This document shows, in pieces, positions 22,246-37,010 of a stretch of DNA of 41,025 bases. The position numbers and the translations under genes are program-made. How positions within the stretch are numbered: the first letter of the stretch is position 1; the number at the start of each line of letters is the position of its first letter. Below the pieces are notes generated by a model. The model saw only the letters and a list, made by a program, of their open reading frames with translations. It did no database searches and was not told the origin of the DNA. Source of the stretch: Fragilaria crotonensis (Eukaryota > Bacillariophyta > Fragilariophyceae > Fragilariales > Fragilariaceae); assembly GCA_022925895.1 (NCBI GenBank), contig JAKSYS010000577.1:1-41025 (forward strand), in the 5' to 3' direction.

Positions 22246-22562
22246 GCTGGGATTTGATGGAAAGGCTCGCAACGATCGTATCACAGCCAATGTAAGCAAA
22301 CGAAACGCGACAGTAATTCTGACTTAACAAGGTGTTCTTGGCAGTCTTCTTTTCCGTTTGATGATGGCCGATGACTGCAGACTGCAGACTGCAGAGACAT
22401 ACGCCTATTAGTAGTATTCATAGATACTGTAAACTGTAAACAAACATACAGTTGAAAATTCACACAGCATCTGATTAATACTGCTCGTTACAGTTCTCTA
22501 TTCATAGCACTGTACGTGAATGTCTACAGTCTACAGTCGGAATGCACAACTACTTAGTAGTC
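22246..22562. other. Upstream flank of the M50 gene
   Basis: This non-coding stretch holds a small GACTGCA tandem repeat (about 22373-22396, three units) and CTACAGT/GTACTG motifs. No gene is seen. Confidence 0.4.
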
Positions 22563-22900
22563 TACCGTATTCCTCGGTATTTTGTACCCGGCAAATGTGT
22601 ACATCGAAAATGTCCGAAGGGTACAGGACACCGAGGAGAAATGAACGATGCGCAAACCGATGAAAAACTATAAAATGAAGATTTCAACTCAACTGTTGAT
22701 CATTTAAGTTATACATGAAAATGTAGCTTTCAGCGCGTAGATTTCAAATGACCTGACGTTTTAGGGAAATGCCTGAATTTGATCAACAGAAGGATACAAA
22801 AACGAGCAGCATTTTTGAATCGAGTGGGTCAAAAATGTACATCGATTTTTATCAAAGGGTACAAAATTCCGCGGGGTACAAAATACCGAGGAATACGGTA
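22563..22900. mobile_element. MITE-like element, 338 bp, 27-bp perfect terminal inverted repeats
   Basis: The left end 22563-22589 is the exact reverse complement of 22874-22900 (the first bases are TACCGTATTCCTCGGTATTT). A TA dinucleotide sits at each outer edge, consistent with insertion at TA as in Tc1/mariner-type elements. There is no coding capacity. The internal segment around 22740-22770 (AAATGACCTGACGTTT, then AAATGCC) is shared with the element at 33786-34128, so they are relatives despite different outer termini. Confidence 0.8.
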
Positions 22901-27743
<4,843 letters not shown>

Positions 27744-27774
27744 ACTATTACACAGTTCATGAATAATGGCGCCT

Positions 27775-28665
27775 CTAGCTTTCACCTGACTCAATACATT
27801 GTCGTCGCCAGTTTTCTAAGAAATCACTCGCAATTTGAGGTCGTTCAAATACTTTGTGTCCGGATTGCAAGACATCATAATGCGAAAAGTGGACTCCCCA
27901 TGCATTTTTACGAGATGCCAGTCGACATCGTTCATGCGCAGATGGTGATTGCTCCACTTCATTGCTTCCCAAAACTTGATCCAGCAGTGTCATCGAGTCC
28001 GGTTGTTTCTTGTACAGTTGCATCAAAGCCGTCATATCACTCCAACCGCTTGCTGAGGGTTCCTGCGAAATCTCTAGAATTTCCTGCGCGATTCGTTCCC
28101 ATTCTGACGAGAGACCGCTACAGAGTGCGGGAACGGGTCCTGCTTTGTTGAGTGTTTTTTGGTAGACAGTGAAGCGCGTAGGGGTAGGAATTGCAGGAGA
28201 CGAACCCGCATCTGACAACGGAAATAAATCGTAATCTGCCATTGTTCCTCCACCTACAAACGCCATCGCCAGGTATCTCAGGAAGCAGTACTCGTTGTAT
28301 TCATGATTCCGTCCCGCATGGCCAAGGAGCTTGGTTTGCTGTAAACTTGTGAGATAGGATGAATAGCCACGATACTGTTTTGCCTCTTCCAAACTGATAA
28401 TTCTGGCATCCCATCCAGCCTCGTACCAGGCGGCTTTCCAAACCACCAACAATTCTTGATCAGCCTTCTGTATTTTCTGCTCACGCGGAGTGTCCAAGGC
28501 TCGAACCAAGGGAGAGTAGAAAGTGTAGATCACGGGCCTATCAACGCCCGACAGTCTCCTACTCGACGCCTCAGAATCCGATGCCACCTTGATTCCCAAA
28601 ACCAGGCAGATGACGATGAAGATGAGACTCAGAATTGCCGTAGTTCTCTTCGCATCGACATTCAT
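27775..28665 (-). CDS. Type II membrane, DXD-containing glycosyltransferase-like protein
   Basis: The chosen start is the ATG at 28665 (MNVDAKRTT), which gives a short cytosolic tail, one hydrophobic anchor at residues 10-28 and a lumenal domain, for 296 residues in total. This is the normal plan of Golgi glycosyltransferases. The lumenal part has CFLRYLAMAFVGGGTMADYDLFPL-like sequence in which DYD (residues 144-146) is a plausible DXD metal/nucleotide-sugar motif. Earlier WKAAWYEAGWDARII also resembles the donor-binding half of GT-A folds. Exact family and sugar are not identifiable by eye. The frame stays open far upstream through the microsatellite (MQTCRHAD repeats), but that extension is a translation of simple repeat and I do not include it. 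There is no intron. Confidence 0.75.
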   Translation of the reverse strand: MNVDAKRTTAILSLIFIVICLVLGIKVASDSEASSRRLSGVDRPVIYTFYSPLVRALDTPREQKIQKADQELLVVWKAAWYEAGWDARIISLEEAKQYRGYSSYLTSLQQTKLLGHAGRNHEYNEYCFLRYLAMAFVGGGTMADYDLFPLSDAGSSPAIPTPTRFTVYQKTLNKAGPVPALCSGLSSEWERIAQEILEISQEPSASGWSDMTALMQLYKKQPDSMTLLDQVLGSNEVEQSPSAHERCRLASRKNAWGVHFSHYDVLQSGHKVFERPQIASDFLENWRRQCIESGES

Positions 28666-28772
28666 GGTCTCACGACGCGACTGTTTGTCAGCAGTGTATG
28701 CATTGTATGCATGCAACTCCCGGGAACCGGGAACCGAGAATTGGGTGAGGGGTGGTTGTATCATGCAAGTCT

Positions 28773-28887
28773 GCATGTCGGCATGTCTGCATGTCTGCAT
28801 GTCTGCATGTCTGCATGTCTGCATGTCTGCATGTCTGCATGTCTGCATGTCTGCATGTCTGATGTCTGATGACTGATGACTGATGAC
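28773..28887. repeat. GCATGTCT microsatellite (11 units) grading into a GATGACT 7-mer tract
   Basis: From 28773 to 28860 there are eleven 8-bp units (the first ends in G). The tract then changes to 7-bp units (GATGTCT, GATGACT, GATGACT, GATGAC) up to the left edge of the hAT-type element, and resumes on its right side. It lies about 110 bp upstream of the glycosyltransferase-like start codon, in its probable 5' leader or promoter. Confidence 0.95.
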
Positions 28888-29796
28888 CAGGCCACTTCAA
28901 ATGTGGCGTTTGGGAAAGAAAACCACAATTAAACCGCAATTAACTTTCTGGTGACGCCACAAATAAGAGCAATTTTTACGTAGAATCTCTTCTATGTCGT
29001 ATTTATATGCGTACATATTTCCCATAGAATTCGAAGACAATGGCCCAAAACGAATGGCAGCATTCAATAAAGGCCATGTCATTCTTGCATGCAGCCTCAC
29101 AGTATCTGAGCTAGCACAATTACAGAGGCTTCATTTTTTCCCGCCTGTCAATTTGTTCACATTTTGGTTGGTGTGAAGCGAGGATTGGTGGTGCCTAACA
29201 CAAAGCGACAGCCAACACCAGCTTGTGAAACTGTGCGGGTCAGCATTCGCTAATTTTGACCAACTTCAATTCAATCAATTGTCAGCCTGCGGCTGGAGCC
29301 TGCAGCATGTCAAGCTGATTGAACTAGCTAGATCTGTGCTCAGCATACAAGTGTGACCTGATTTTAACCAGTTCCTTGTCCTGTGCAACAATGCAAAAAC
29401 CACTTTCAAACAAGGTTAGGGTCAGTATGCTCTTGAAAGGTTCAAGCCCTTGAAGGCCTTCTGTAGAGAACTAGCAACTGTGCTCCCATGAACATCCAGA
29501 ACTGTCAAAATGACTTCTCTGTTGTCAAATGAGAGAAGGACAATTGTTGGATGCTGTGGGGCTCGTCCTCACGGATGACTTTTCTCTCAAAGGCAATTGC
29601 ATGCCTAAACAGCTCACAAGACTGCAATCCATGACCTTTTACTGCATAGGTGTATCAAGGGTTTTTACTCAGCTTTAGACAAGAAGATAAGGTGTAATTT
29701 AACAGTGGCCGCTTTTAGCCGCTATTAACTTTCTGGTGGCGCCACAAATAGCTTATTTGCGGTATTTGTGGCGTGCGCCACATTTGAAGTGGCCTG
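28888..29796. mobile_element. hAT-type non-autonomous transposon, 909 bp, with 8-bp target duplication
   Basis: The 21-bp ends are perfect inverted repeats (28888-28908 and 29776-29796; outermost bases CAGGCCACTTCAAATG). The 8 bp on each side are identical (CTGATGAC, 28880-28887 and 29797-29804). Removing the element plus one copy restores an uninterrupted 7-mer repeat. CAG-starting TIRs and an 8-bp duplication are typical of hAT elements. Inside, a 27-bp direct repeat with one mismatch lies near each end (28939-28965 and 29724-29750), and GCCACAAATA is inverted at 29741-29750 / 29763-29772; these are likely subterminal transposase-binding sites. There is no transposase. The middle (29340-29520) has no CpG at all by hand count. 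Confidence 0.88.
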
Positions 29797-29879
29797 CTGA
29801 TGACTGATGACTGAATCTACTGTAGTGTTGCTACTGTGCATTTAGGGTACCGGCACATTAGCTTACCATGTTAGGGTTC

Positions 29880-30870
29880 GGAATAACGGAAAGGTCTCGC
29901 TCCCGGTGGACAAACGGCTAGCCTGCTGGGTGAACGAGCTCCAGAGGTTGAGGATGCTGCCCGGTCGAAGGGCCAACGCAAAAGAGTTGGAGGCAACTGG
30001 TCGGTTAAACCACGCAGCCTACGTGGTCCCGAACTCACGACCGTTCCTTGGACAACTTTATCCTCAGCCAGGCCAGCGAACGAGCCCAAGCTCAAACTTG
30101 TGGCTCAGAAAAAGCTCTCCAATTCCCAGGTTGCCAATCTGAGATTGTGGGAGATTTTCTTGGACGCTGCGGCCAAAGGGATCTCAATCAATTGTCTTGT
30201 TTTCTGTTGGCCGACCCGGATCGTCGTTTGTGTACTAGACGCTTGCCCCCACCAAGGGAGGGGGGCTATGGCCTTCCGAGCGGAATTGCCTGGCGCCTGC
30301 CTCTGCCGCCGGACTGGGTTGGTCGCGGATCCCTGAACTGCCTCAAGTTTCTAGCGGCGCTAGTCGGTGTCAGGATGGAGCATCAGGTCGGAGGGCCGTG
30401 GTGGGTCGAGGACGACGTCCTTCTTTGCTTGTCAAGGGGACAGCTCATCAGCAACCAGGTGGATTGCTCGATCAAGTTTTGGGGACGAATGCCCCCTCCA
30501 TCTGGCCATTGCGCGGACAATGGCCCATCATATGATTGACCACAAGTTGACGCACTATATGCAATGGTTCGGGCAAAGAATATTTGGTCGCCGATATGTT
30601 GTCTCGGGATTTCGAATTGGGGGACGCAGAAGTTGTTGAACTGATTAAGCAAAACTTAGCTCACCACATTCCACAGGATTTTCGACTTGTTCCGCTCCCG
30701 GAGATGATCGTTACGGACGTTGACTTGCTGCTGCAGCTGCTGCCCAGGACTCAGCTTTTGCCGTCGAGACCCGCGCCCAGCGGGATCGCAGCTGGGGGAA
30801 CCCATTCCTTCTCCGCCTCCAGCCCGAGGAGCGAATCGAAGGTCTCCTCACAGGCTTCTTTGCTGCTGTG
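29880..30870 (+). pseudogene. Decayed DIRS-like RT connection / RNase H segment
   Basis: The reading starts after the polymerase palm (GKVSLPVDKRLACWVNEL near 29893) and shows LNHAAYVVPNSRPFLGQL, then LRLWEIFLDAAAKGISIN, DACPH, GGYGLPSGIAWRLPLPP, LKFLAALVGVRM, LHLAIARTMAHHMIDHKLTHY and finally MVADMLSRDFELGD near 30584. These blocks occur in that order but in different frames, with several stops. The order matches the RT-RNase H of YR (DIRS-type) retroelements known from diatoms and oomycetes. The catalytic YxDD region is missing, so this copy is 5'-truncated and dead. Confidence 0.7.
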
Positions 30871-30879
30871 ATCAGAGAA

Positions 30880-31890
30880 GGGAAGACAGGTGGCGCGGAC
30901 GACCGGGAGGCAGGAAAGCCTGCAACGTGTAAAGGACAACCTCATGGAGCTGGCATTGGACGGAACAAGGCGGGCACAGTTCGTGCCGCCATCGACGGCG
31001 TGGTGCAGACCTATCGGGCTAACAAACTTAGCAGCCCCGAACACGATTCTTGAGGACGACTTGACCCATTGTTTGCCGCACAATTGAGAGGCTATGCACT
31101 GAACAACCCTGAGCCCAGTCAGCGGCAAGTGCTGCCGGCAGCTGTGGTCGAGGTGGTAGCAAGGGTCGTGAAGATGACCGAAACGCATCGAGCTATTGGA
31201 GAGCTCGTGACTGGAGCATTTTTCTTTGCGATGCGTTCGTGCAAGTACAATTCCAAGGAGAGTGGATCTTGGAGGACAAAGACAGTGCAGATAGGCAACA
31301 TCATTTTCTGATGCGGTGGCAAGACAATCAAAAGCACCCACGACTCGGTTTTGGCAAAGGCGGATACCGTTTCAGTCACATATTGGATGCAAAAGAATGG
31401 AGACCGCGGGGTAACCGTCACTCAGCATTGAACAAAGGCAAAGCCGGATACCAGGCTGTGTCCTGTTCGCGCCTTAGCTGAACTGGTGTCACGGATATCA
31501 GCTTACGATCTCGACGCCACCCAGTGGAAAGAAGTGGCAACGCAACCGATGAACCTTGTAGCGACTTCCGACTCGGGGACGCAAGTGACGACGATTACTA
31601 CAGTAGGGGAGGTGCAATGCTGGCATCTGCGGGCGGCCGCCATTCAGTTTGGAGAGGCACGACTTGCTTCCCAGCTGCAGAGTTGGGACGCATTCACTCA
31701 GGGCCGGCGCAGCGATGGCGATGTTCCTTGCGGGTGTACCGAAAGAGACGATGAGCTGATCGGGCGCTGGCGGAGTCAGACGTTCATGCGATATATTCGG
31801 ATTCAAGTGCAACAGGTGACGAGAGGGGTTGCTGACGTAATGACAACGAACCCCAATTTCTTCACGATCGAGCGGGGGGACGCTTGATAC
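30880..31890 (+). pseudogene. Decayed tyrosine recombinase of the DIRS-like element
   Basis: Pieces of a tyrosine recombinase appear in order: RQVLPAAVVEVVARVV (31120), AFFFAMRSCKY (31216, the conserved Arg box), THSLRAGAAMAMFLAGVP (near 31690, the HxxR box) and LIGRWRSQTFMRYIR (31756, with the candidate nucleophile Tyr in RYI), ending NPNFFTIERGDA at 31887. They are spread over three frames with stops in between, so no functional protein is encoded. It directly follows the RNase H segment, which is the DIRS gene order. Confidence 0.72.
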
Positions 31891-31918
31891 GAGATACGAC
31901 ATTCACGAGACGCCCTAG

Positions 31919-33181
31919 TAGTGTCTACCCACCCGACGGGGTTAATTAACCCCATTTGGGGTTAATTAGCCCCGTATTTGCTCATTGCAGAAACAGTTCG
32001 CTATTACTTGCACGTTGTCCAATGGACTCGAAACCTGGGCAGCGGCTCAAAGAACCGCATGAACTTGCATGGTTTCAAAGCTTAGTATCTGGATATTGTT
32101 TATCATCGAGAAGCAATAGCTTTTCTGCATCAATTTACTGCACCCTCAATTTTTTTCGGGTCATTCTGACTTTGCCCAGCAGTAGAAATAATACCAGATG
32201 CTACGCAAAACTAAGATTCAGAGACATCATTTCAGCCTTCGGTTTGATTATGTTCTCGTCAAATGCAATCAAAAGTAAGGTGACCATAGTGTTTCAAATA
32301 CATTGAAGTGTTGTTTCAATACATGAAACTTGTCCTAATTTTCACTTTTCATGCAACAGCACTCAATTAGAGAGAGACATCAAACCAGGAGAAAAAAATG
32401 ATGAAGAATTGTGTAGAATATATGCTGTAGTCTACGGTGGATAAATTGATTTCTGACCCCATTTGTTAAAGTCGTTCTCTTCTCATGATTGAAAATACTT
32501 ATGATATCGTCATCTTCAGTATACTTCGAATGGTTATGAAGCGTGCTGGATATTTGACCAGCTTGAAGTATTGGCAACGAAATATCGATCAGAAAGAGGA
32601 ACCATAACGGACAATTTCTACACGAAAATCGTGTAGAATATATACCACGTTTTTCCAAAAAATTCACTACGATGACAAATTTTGAATGAACTGTAAGTAC
32701 ATGATTTCACCACAGAATACTTACAGAGTTAGGATGCCAGATACTTCAATAAATAGTCGGTCATCGGTCACTCAGCATCTTTGCTGGGACGTCTCAAGTT
32801 GTCATAGTGGAATTGAATGAAAATGGACTTAAAAATTTTAGAACAGTTTTGACCATACGTAGAACATGTACCAAGTGTCACGCGAAATTACATCCCTTTT
32901 GTCAGAGACTGATTGGGGATGAAAAATTCAAGTATCGAGCATTTCTTCACATATGTGAGTTCTATTGAAGATACAGAAAGGAAAATGGATCAAATGATTG
33001 ATGCTGATAAGTTGCATTATGTTTACACACAGATGACTTCGAATGGAGCATTTTTCAGTGTACTGTACTGTAGTATAAATTGTACAGAAAAACGTCTTGC
33101 ATACGTACGAAAATGATGGGGTTAATTAAGGCAAAATGACGGGATTGATTAAGGCACCAGGGCCGGGGTGGGTAGACACTA
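31919..33181. mobile_element. Non-autonomous TIR element, 1.26 kb, nested beside the DIRS-like remnant
   Basis: Ends 31919-31934 and 33166-33181 are perfect 16-bp inverted repeats (TAGTGTCTACCCACCC). A TA lies at both outer edges. Just inside the left end are GGGGTTAATTAACCCC and GGGGTTAATTAGCCCC (31938-31974), and just inside the right end GGGGTTAATTAAGGC and GGGATTGATTAAGGC (33118-33156). The interior is AT-rich, with no ORF that I can support. The superfamily is not assigned. Confidence 0.7.
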
Positions 33182-33785
33182 GGTTCATCGGTGGCCGCCC
33201 GGAGCCCCGGTTACCCCCTGGACAGCCTTCGAGCTGTGGGCCACCCAAACCAGGTCGACAAGGAAGGAGCGAGGAAAGTGACGCCCTACTAGAATTGAGG
33301 GAGAGTAAGGCAACAGCGGGGAGAGGAGTGCTCCTAGGACTTGATTCCGACGACAAATCGGTTAGAGACTACACTAGGAAGCTAGCACGGACAGAGGACG
33401 AAACGAACGAACTGAACTCGAAGGCAGAGCCTTCGTGGGATGTCCGTGAGGAAGGACGACTGACAGACCGATGCCCAACGTCAGGAATTGAGGCAGCGAT
33501 CACAATTGCAATGAACGGCAAAGGCGAAGGCAAAGACTAGACACTAGCAATTAAATTCCCACCCACCCGCCCTAGGACCTAGAATTGAGGGAGAGGGAGG
33601 CGACAACGGGGAGAGGAGTGTTCCTAGGACTTGATTCTGACGCCAAATTGGTTAGACTACACTAGGAAGCTAGCACAGAAAGAGGACGAAACGAACGAAC
33701 AGAACTCGAAGGCAGAGCCTTCGAAGCACTCTACGGGAGGATCTTGAAATAACTACTTCAGTTGCAAGACGCTCCGGAAATGTAC
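33182..33785 (+). repeat. Repeat-derived segment with a 147-bp duplicated block
   Basis: The block 33289-33435 recurs at 33579-33723 (290-bp offset, roughly a dozen differences plus a 2-bp gap), beginning CTAGAATTGAGGGAGAG and ending GCAGAGCCTTCG in both. An open frame of 134 codons (33136-33540) covers the first copy but starts inside the TIR element and has no recognisable domain. The segment may be the far end of the interrupted DIRS-like element, whose family carries split direct repeats; that link is inference. Confidence 0.55.
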
Positions 33786-34128
33786 TACCGTAAATTGCGT
33801 AGTTTCAACTTCGGGGAATGTACAGTTTCGGTCATCCAAAAAGCTTATTCACCGTAAAATGACTTTTTTCGATGTACGCTCAAAAACGAAAAAATGAAGA
33901 TTCAAACTCATCCGCCTGTATTTGATGTTATAGAGCCAAATAAACCTCTTGTTTCGCTCTTTTCGAATGACCTGACGTTTCGGTTAAATGCCAGATTTTC
34001 TCCATTCTAAATGGAAAGAGTGAGTTTTTGGTCGTACGGAGGGTGTACATAAGATTCCGTCGAAATTCCGTCGAAAAAGCTTAAACACCGCTACAAGTAC
34101 TAGAGTTTAAACTACGCAATTTACGGTA
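33786..34128. mobile_element. MITE-like element, 343 bp, second member of the family at 22563
   Basis: The 20-bp terminal inverted repeats (33786-33805 and 34109-34128) are exact: TACCGTAAATTGCGTAGTTT. TA is present at both outer edges. The internal sequence AAATGAAGATT, then AATGACCTGACGTTT and AAATGCC, matches the element at 22563-22900 in order and spacing. The termini share only TACCGTA. There are no coding regions. Confidence 0.8.
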
Positions 34129-34644
34129 GTCGCCAGCACTGGCGTTGCCAGACGACAATAAGTGATGACGAAGGATACCAATGGAATACTGCACACTGTG
34201 CACTGTGCACTACAAGGAGTTATCATACGTAGCACAGAGCCCAGCCCCGTATGCGTAATAGCTGATAGACCGGCAGTGTGGCGACTCGGTTCCTAACAAC
34301 AGACTTCCTGGTGCTTGTACCGTAGATCTGATTTTGTAGGAGAGAAACGGGTATAAATAACGCATTATTGGAAGAGTACTCTTGATGAAGGCTTTGGAAA
34401 CCTGTATAATCCGAAAATGCCGAGCGATAGGTACGGCTCGATGAGTTTCGGCCTCTTCATCCAGTATGCCTCAATGTGTTTGTTCTGACCAATCATAGAA
34501 AACGGAAACACACACAGACATCAGACCCCGCACATCACCGTTCCCTGAAAATGTCAACGCAATGTGTTGGGTCTAATTCTTATTCACAAGTTGGGAGCAC
34601 TCGTTAAGAAATGGTTACGCTAGTGTTGGAAACCGACCTAGTGC
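34129..34644. other. Intergenic 3' flank of the Lhcf gene
   Basis: No gene is seen. There is a short CACTGTG tandem (34190-34212). Confidence 0.4.
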
Positions 34645-35305
34645 TTAGTTGTAAAGGAATGGAAGGCCGGTGATGAGGTTGTCAAGGCCGTCGAATCCAG
34701 GGGAAACCAAGTTTTGGGAGTCGTGACGGAGCAATTCCAAGACGGCAAGCATAGCAAGACGTCCGTGCTGGAGCTCGGAGAGAGCACGCTTCTCGGCCTC
34801 CGCAGGTTCAAGGTCTGGCTTGCCGGATTCGAAGTCTCCGAGGAAACCGTAGTAGTCAACGGCACCAATGAAGAAGAACATCTGGGCCCATCCGAGAGCA
34901 GGGATGGCATCAATGGCGGCAACACCGTGTGGAACATCGGCGAATGCAAGTCCAGGGGCAATTTCACCAGGGAAGCGGAAGACCTCAGGGACGATGTATC
35001 CGAGGACGGCAAGCTGGGAGACACGGCCGTGCTGGAGTGAAGGAAACGTGAGTGCTACCACACCGAGAGACTTGCATGGAATCAAAACAAAAGAAACGTA
35101 CCTTGAGTTCAGCTGCGCGGTAGGCGTCGAAGGTCTCCTGGTCGATGTTGGTGGAGAGTCCGAGGGGATCGAAGAATCCGGTTGGGGCAATAACACCGAG
35201 CTCGTTTTCGTATCCCATTTGGACGGCCGACGAGCGAGCAGCACTCTTGGCTGGTGCGAAGGCAGCGGCAGAGCTGAGGAGGGCGGCGAGGACGGTGAAC
35301 TTCAT
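34645..35305 (-). CDS. Fucoxanthin-chlorophyll a/c light-harvesting protein, Lhcf family, two exons
   Basis: On the minus strand, exon 1 is 35305-35102 and exon 2 is 35031-34645, giving 196 residues. The intron (35101-35032, 70 nt) has a GTACGT donor and a CACTCCAG acceptor, and splicing rebuilds the chlorophyll-binding helix 1 motif ELK|HGRVSQLAVLGY. The N-terminus MKFTVLAALLSSAAAFAPAK is a bipartite plastid presequence with the AAAFAP cleavage motif of diatoms. Helix 3 repeats the pattern (EKRALSELQHGRLAMLAVLE, near residue 160). The central helix (IPALGWAQMFFFIGAVDYYG) lies between them. The length fits the 190-210 residue family. It captures light in thylakoid antenna complexes with fucoxanthin and chlorophylls a and c. 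Which numbered Lhcf paralogue this is I cannot tell. An upstream in-frame extension to 35470 is rejected because it would destroy the presequence. Confidence 0.95.
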
Positions 35306-36060
35306 GGTGACGGATGTGCTTGTAAACTGAATGAAGGCAAAATTGTGTGCCGTATCACTGAGCTGAGTTAGCAACGAAGAATCCTTTTGTATGATACACC
35401 TCGTTGAAGTAGCTCCGATTGGAAGAATTTCCGTATCTTTGTTTTCCTTGTCAGTGGCGTAAAAATACAAGTATGCTACCGGTAGTACTTGTATGCATAC
35501 TACTTGTACGGCACTACTCCAGAGTCCAGTGTACGAGTACCCAGTACCCAGTAGTACAACGTAGGTTTAGTATTGGTACCTGGTATTGCGAACAAGATGC
35601 CTATGCCGTACTCCGAGAATGCCGTATGCGTACGCGAGTTCCATGGACAGTGACAGTGACGGAGTGACACAAGATCGGAAAACACGAACATCAATTTCAA
35701 CTTTCAACATACTACCGTAGTCGTACGCATATGTGCATACATGATTTCAAACGTACGCCTCCAGCACAGCTCTACAATTCGCCCTTGTTGGAAGATTCGT
35801 TACAGTACTAGTAGAGAATTAAATCACAGTACCGTAATACCCGGAGTTAGCGTGCAGGAACTGCAGGCGTTGTGCATGGGGGCATTGGTGCATGAACCAG
35901 CGTGACTATGCCAGCTAGTACTCTAGAGTGAGAGTTCTTGGAACCAGAAGCTCGAACCATCATTTGCATGTTGGAATTTAACGTCTACTTTAGCAAAGAG
36001 CAGGCTCTCGGCCGGAGAGCCTCAGTCCTGGCTTTAATTGTAGATCTTTATTAACAGCAA
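35306..36060. other. Lhcf promoter side, GTAC-rich
   Basis: This should contain the Lhcf promoter and leader. 35465-35640 and 35710-35830 are dense in GTAC palindromes. No gene is seen and no specific element is assigned. Confidence 0.45.
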
Positions 36061-36069
36061 CCTTGTAGG

Positions 36070-37010
36070 TCACGCATTCTGAAAGGATGAAGTATCAACC
36101 CATGACCTTGAGAGTTTAGAGCAGGATTCTACTGCTTTCATACAACTTGATGGATCAGAATGGTTTGATTTCTATCGGGATACTTTGCAAGGTCTCACGC
36201 GTACAGCGTGGCACTTGATTGCAACAACAATAATGGAGGGTAACAGGAATGAAGAGTTTCAGAACTCCATTAAGATCTTTCAGTACTACAACTGTTGATG
36301 AGACAGCACACCGCTTGTTGATGGAGTACTTACAATCTACGATTACGCCAACAAGGAATATGTCGGTGATGGAGGTATCTATGAGAGTCCAAGTTTTCTG
36401 TAGTATGTACGCAGAAGATTTACCTACAGAACGTGGTGCTTCGCCAGCACTGATTACAGAAGAAGAAGAAAAGAAGACCTTGTCTTAGAACATGATGCCT
36501 GAGAATTGGACGATGAATATTACTTGCGCCGATGGCGATTCAATTCAATGGGTTGTGCGCGTTGGAAGGTGGTTCCAAGAACTCAATCGGTAAAAAGAAA
36601 AAAGGGCTAGGGCTACAATCATAATTCACGCAGTATTTGCCAGAGAGGAGGAGGCCGGGGCAATCATAGTAATCGCAATAATAACAATGGAGGAGGCCGA
36701 GGAAGCAATTCGGATCGCGACGGTGGTTGCGGTGAATCCTCAGGATGTGGAGGTCATGACGGTCGTGGTTGAGGTCGCGGAGGTCAATCACACAGCAATC
36801 AAGTTCAAAATAATGATTCGTATCCTGTTCATGGAGGGCACATGTGGCGCGAATGCATTCTCAATTTGTACGATGATGATTACAGGCCAAGGACAGGCAA
36901 TAATAAAGGAAAACCAGAACTCCAAGGGTCGAGGAAATGGCTTGAGGTGCGCGGTGACGCTTACCACACTAATAGTTGTAAATGCATTGTTCAGAATGCG
37001 TGATATATTG
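36070..37010 (+). pseudogene. Decayed Copia-like gag (capsid/nucleocapsid) remnant
   Basis: In shifting + strand frames the segment reads AFIQLDGSEWFDFYRDTLQG (near 36140) and then TIMEGNRNEEFQ. Further on are an Asn/Gly/Arg-rich stretch (SNRNNNNGGGRG near 36665) and PVHGGHMWRECILN followed by DDDYRPRTGNNKGKP (36826-36920). A basic Gly-rich linker leading to a His/Cys knuckle followed by YRP is the usual end of gag in diatom Copia elements. Several stops and frame changes show it is dead. No LTR or pol is attached. Confidence 0.55.

Noticed and set aside
28666-28848. MQTCRHAD repeat protein extension of the glycosyltransferase-like gene
   Set aside because: It is the translation of an 8-bp microsatellite. 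The membrane anchor sits directly after the ATG at 28665, as expected for the family.
28773-28860. CRISPR-like array
   Set aside because: The units are 8 bp in perfect tandem with no spacers; it is a microsatellite.
33136-33540. 134-codon + strand ORF as a host gene
   Set aside because: It starts inside the TIR element and runs through one copy of a duplicated repeat block, with no recognisable domain.
35306-35470. N-terminal extension of the Lhcf reading frame
   Set aside because: It would bury the plastid presequence MKFTVLAALL...AAAFAP inside the protein.
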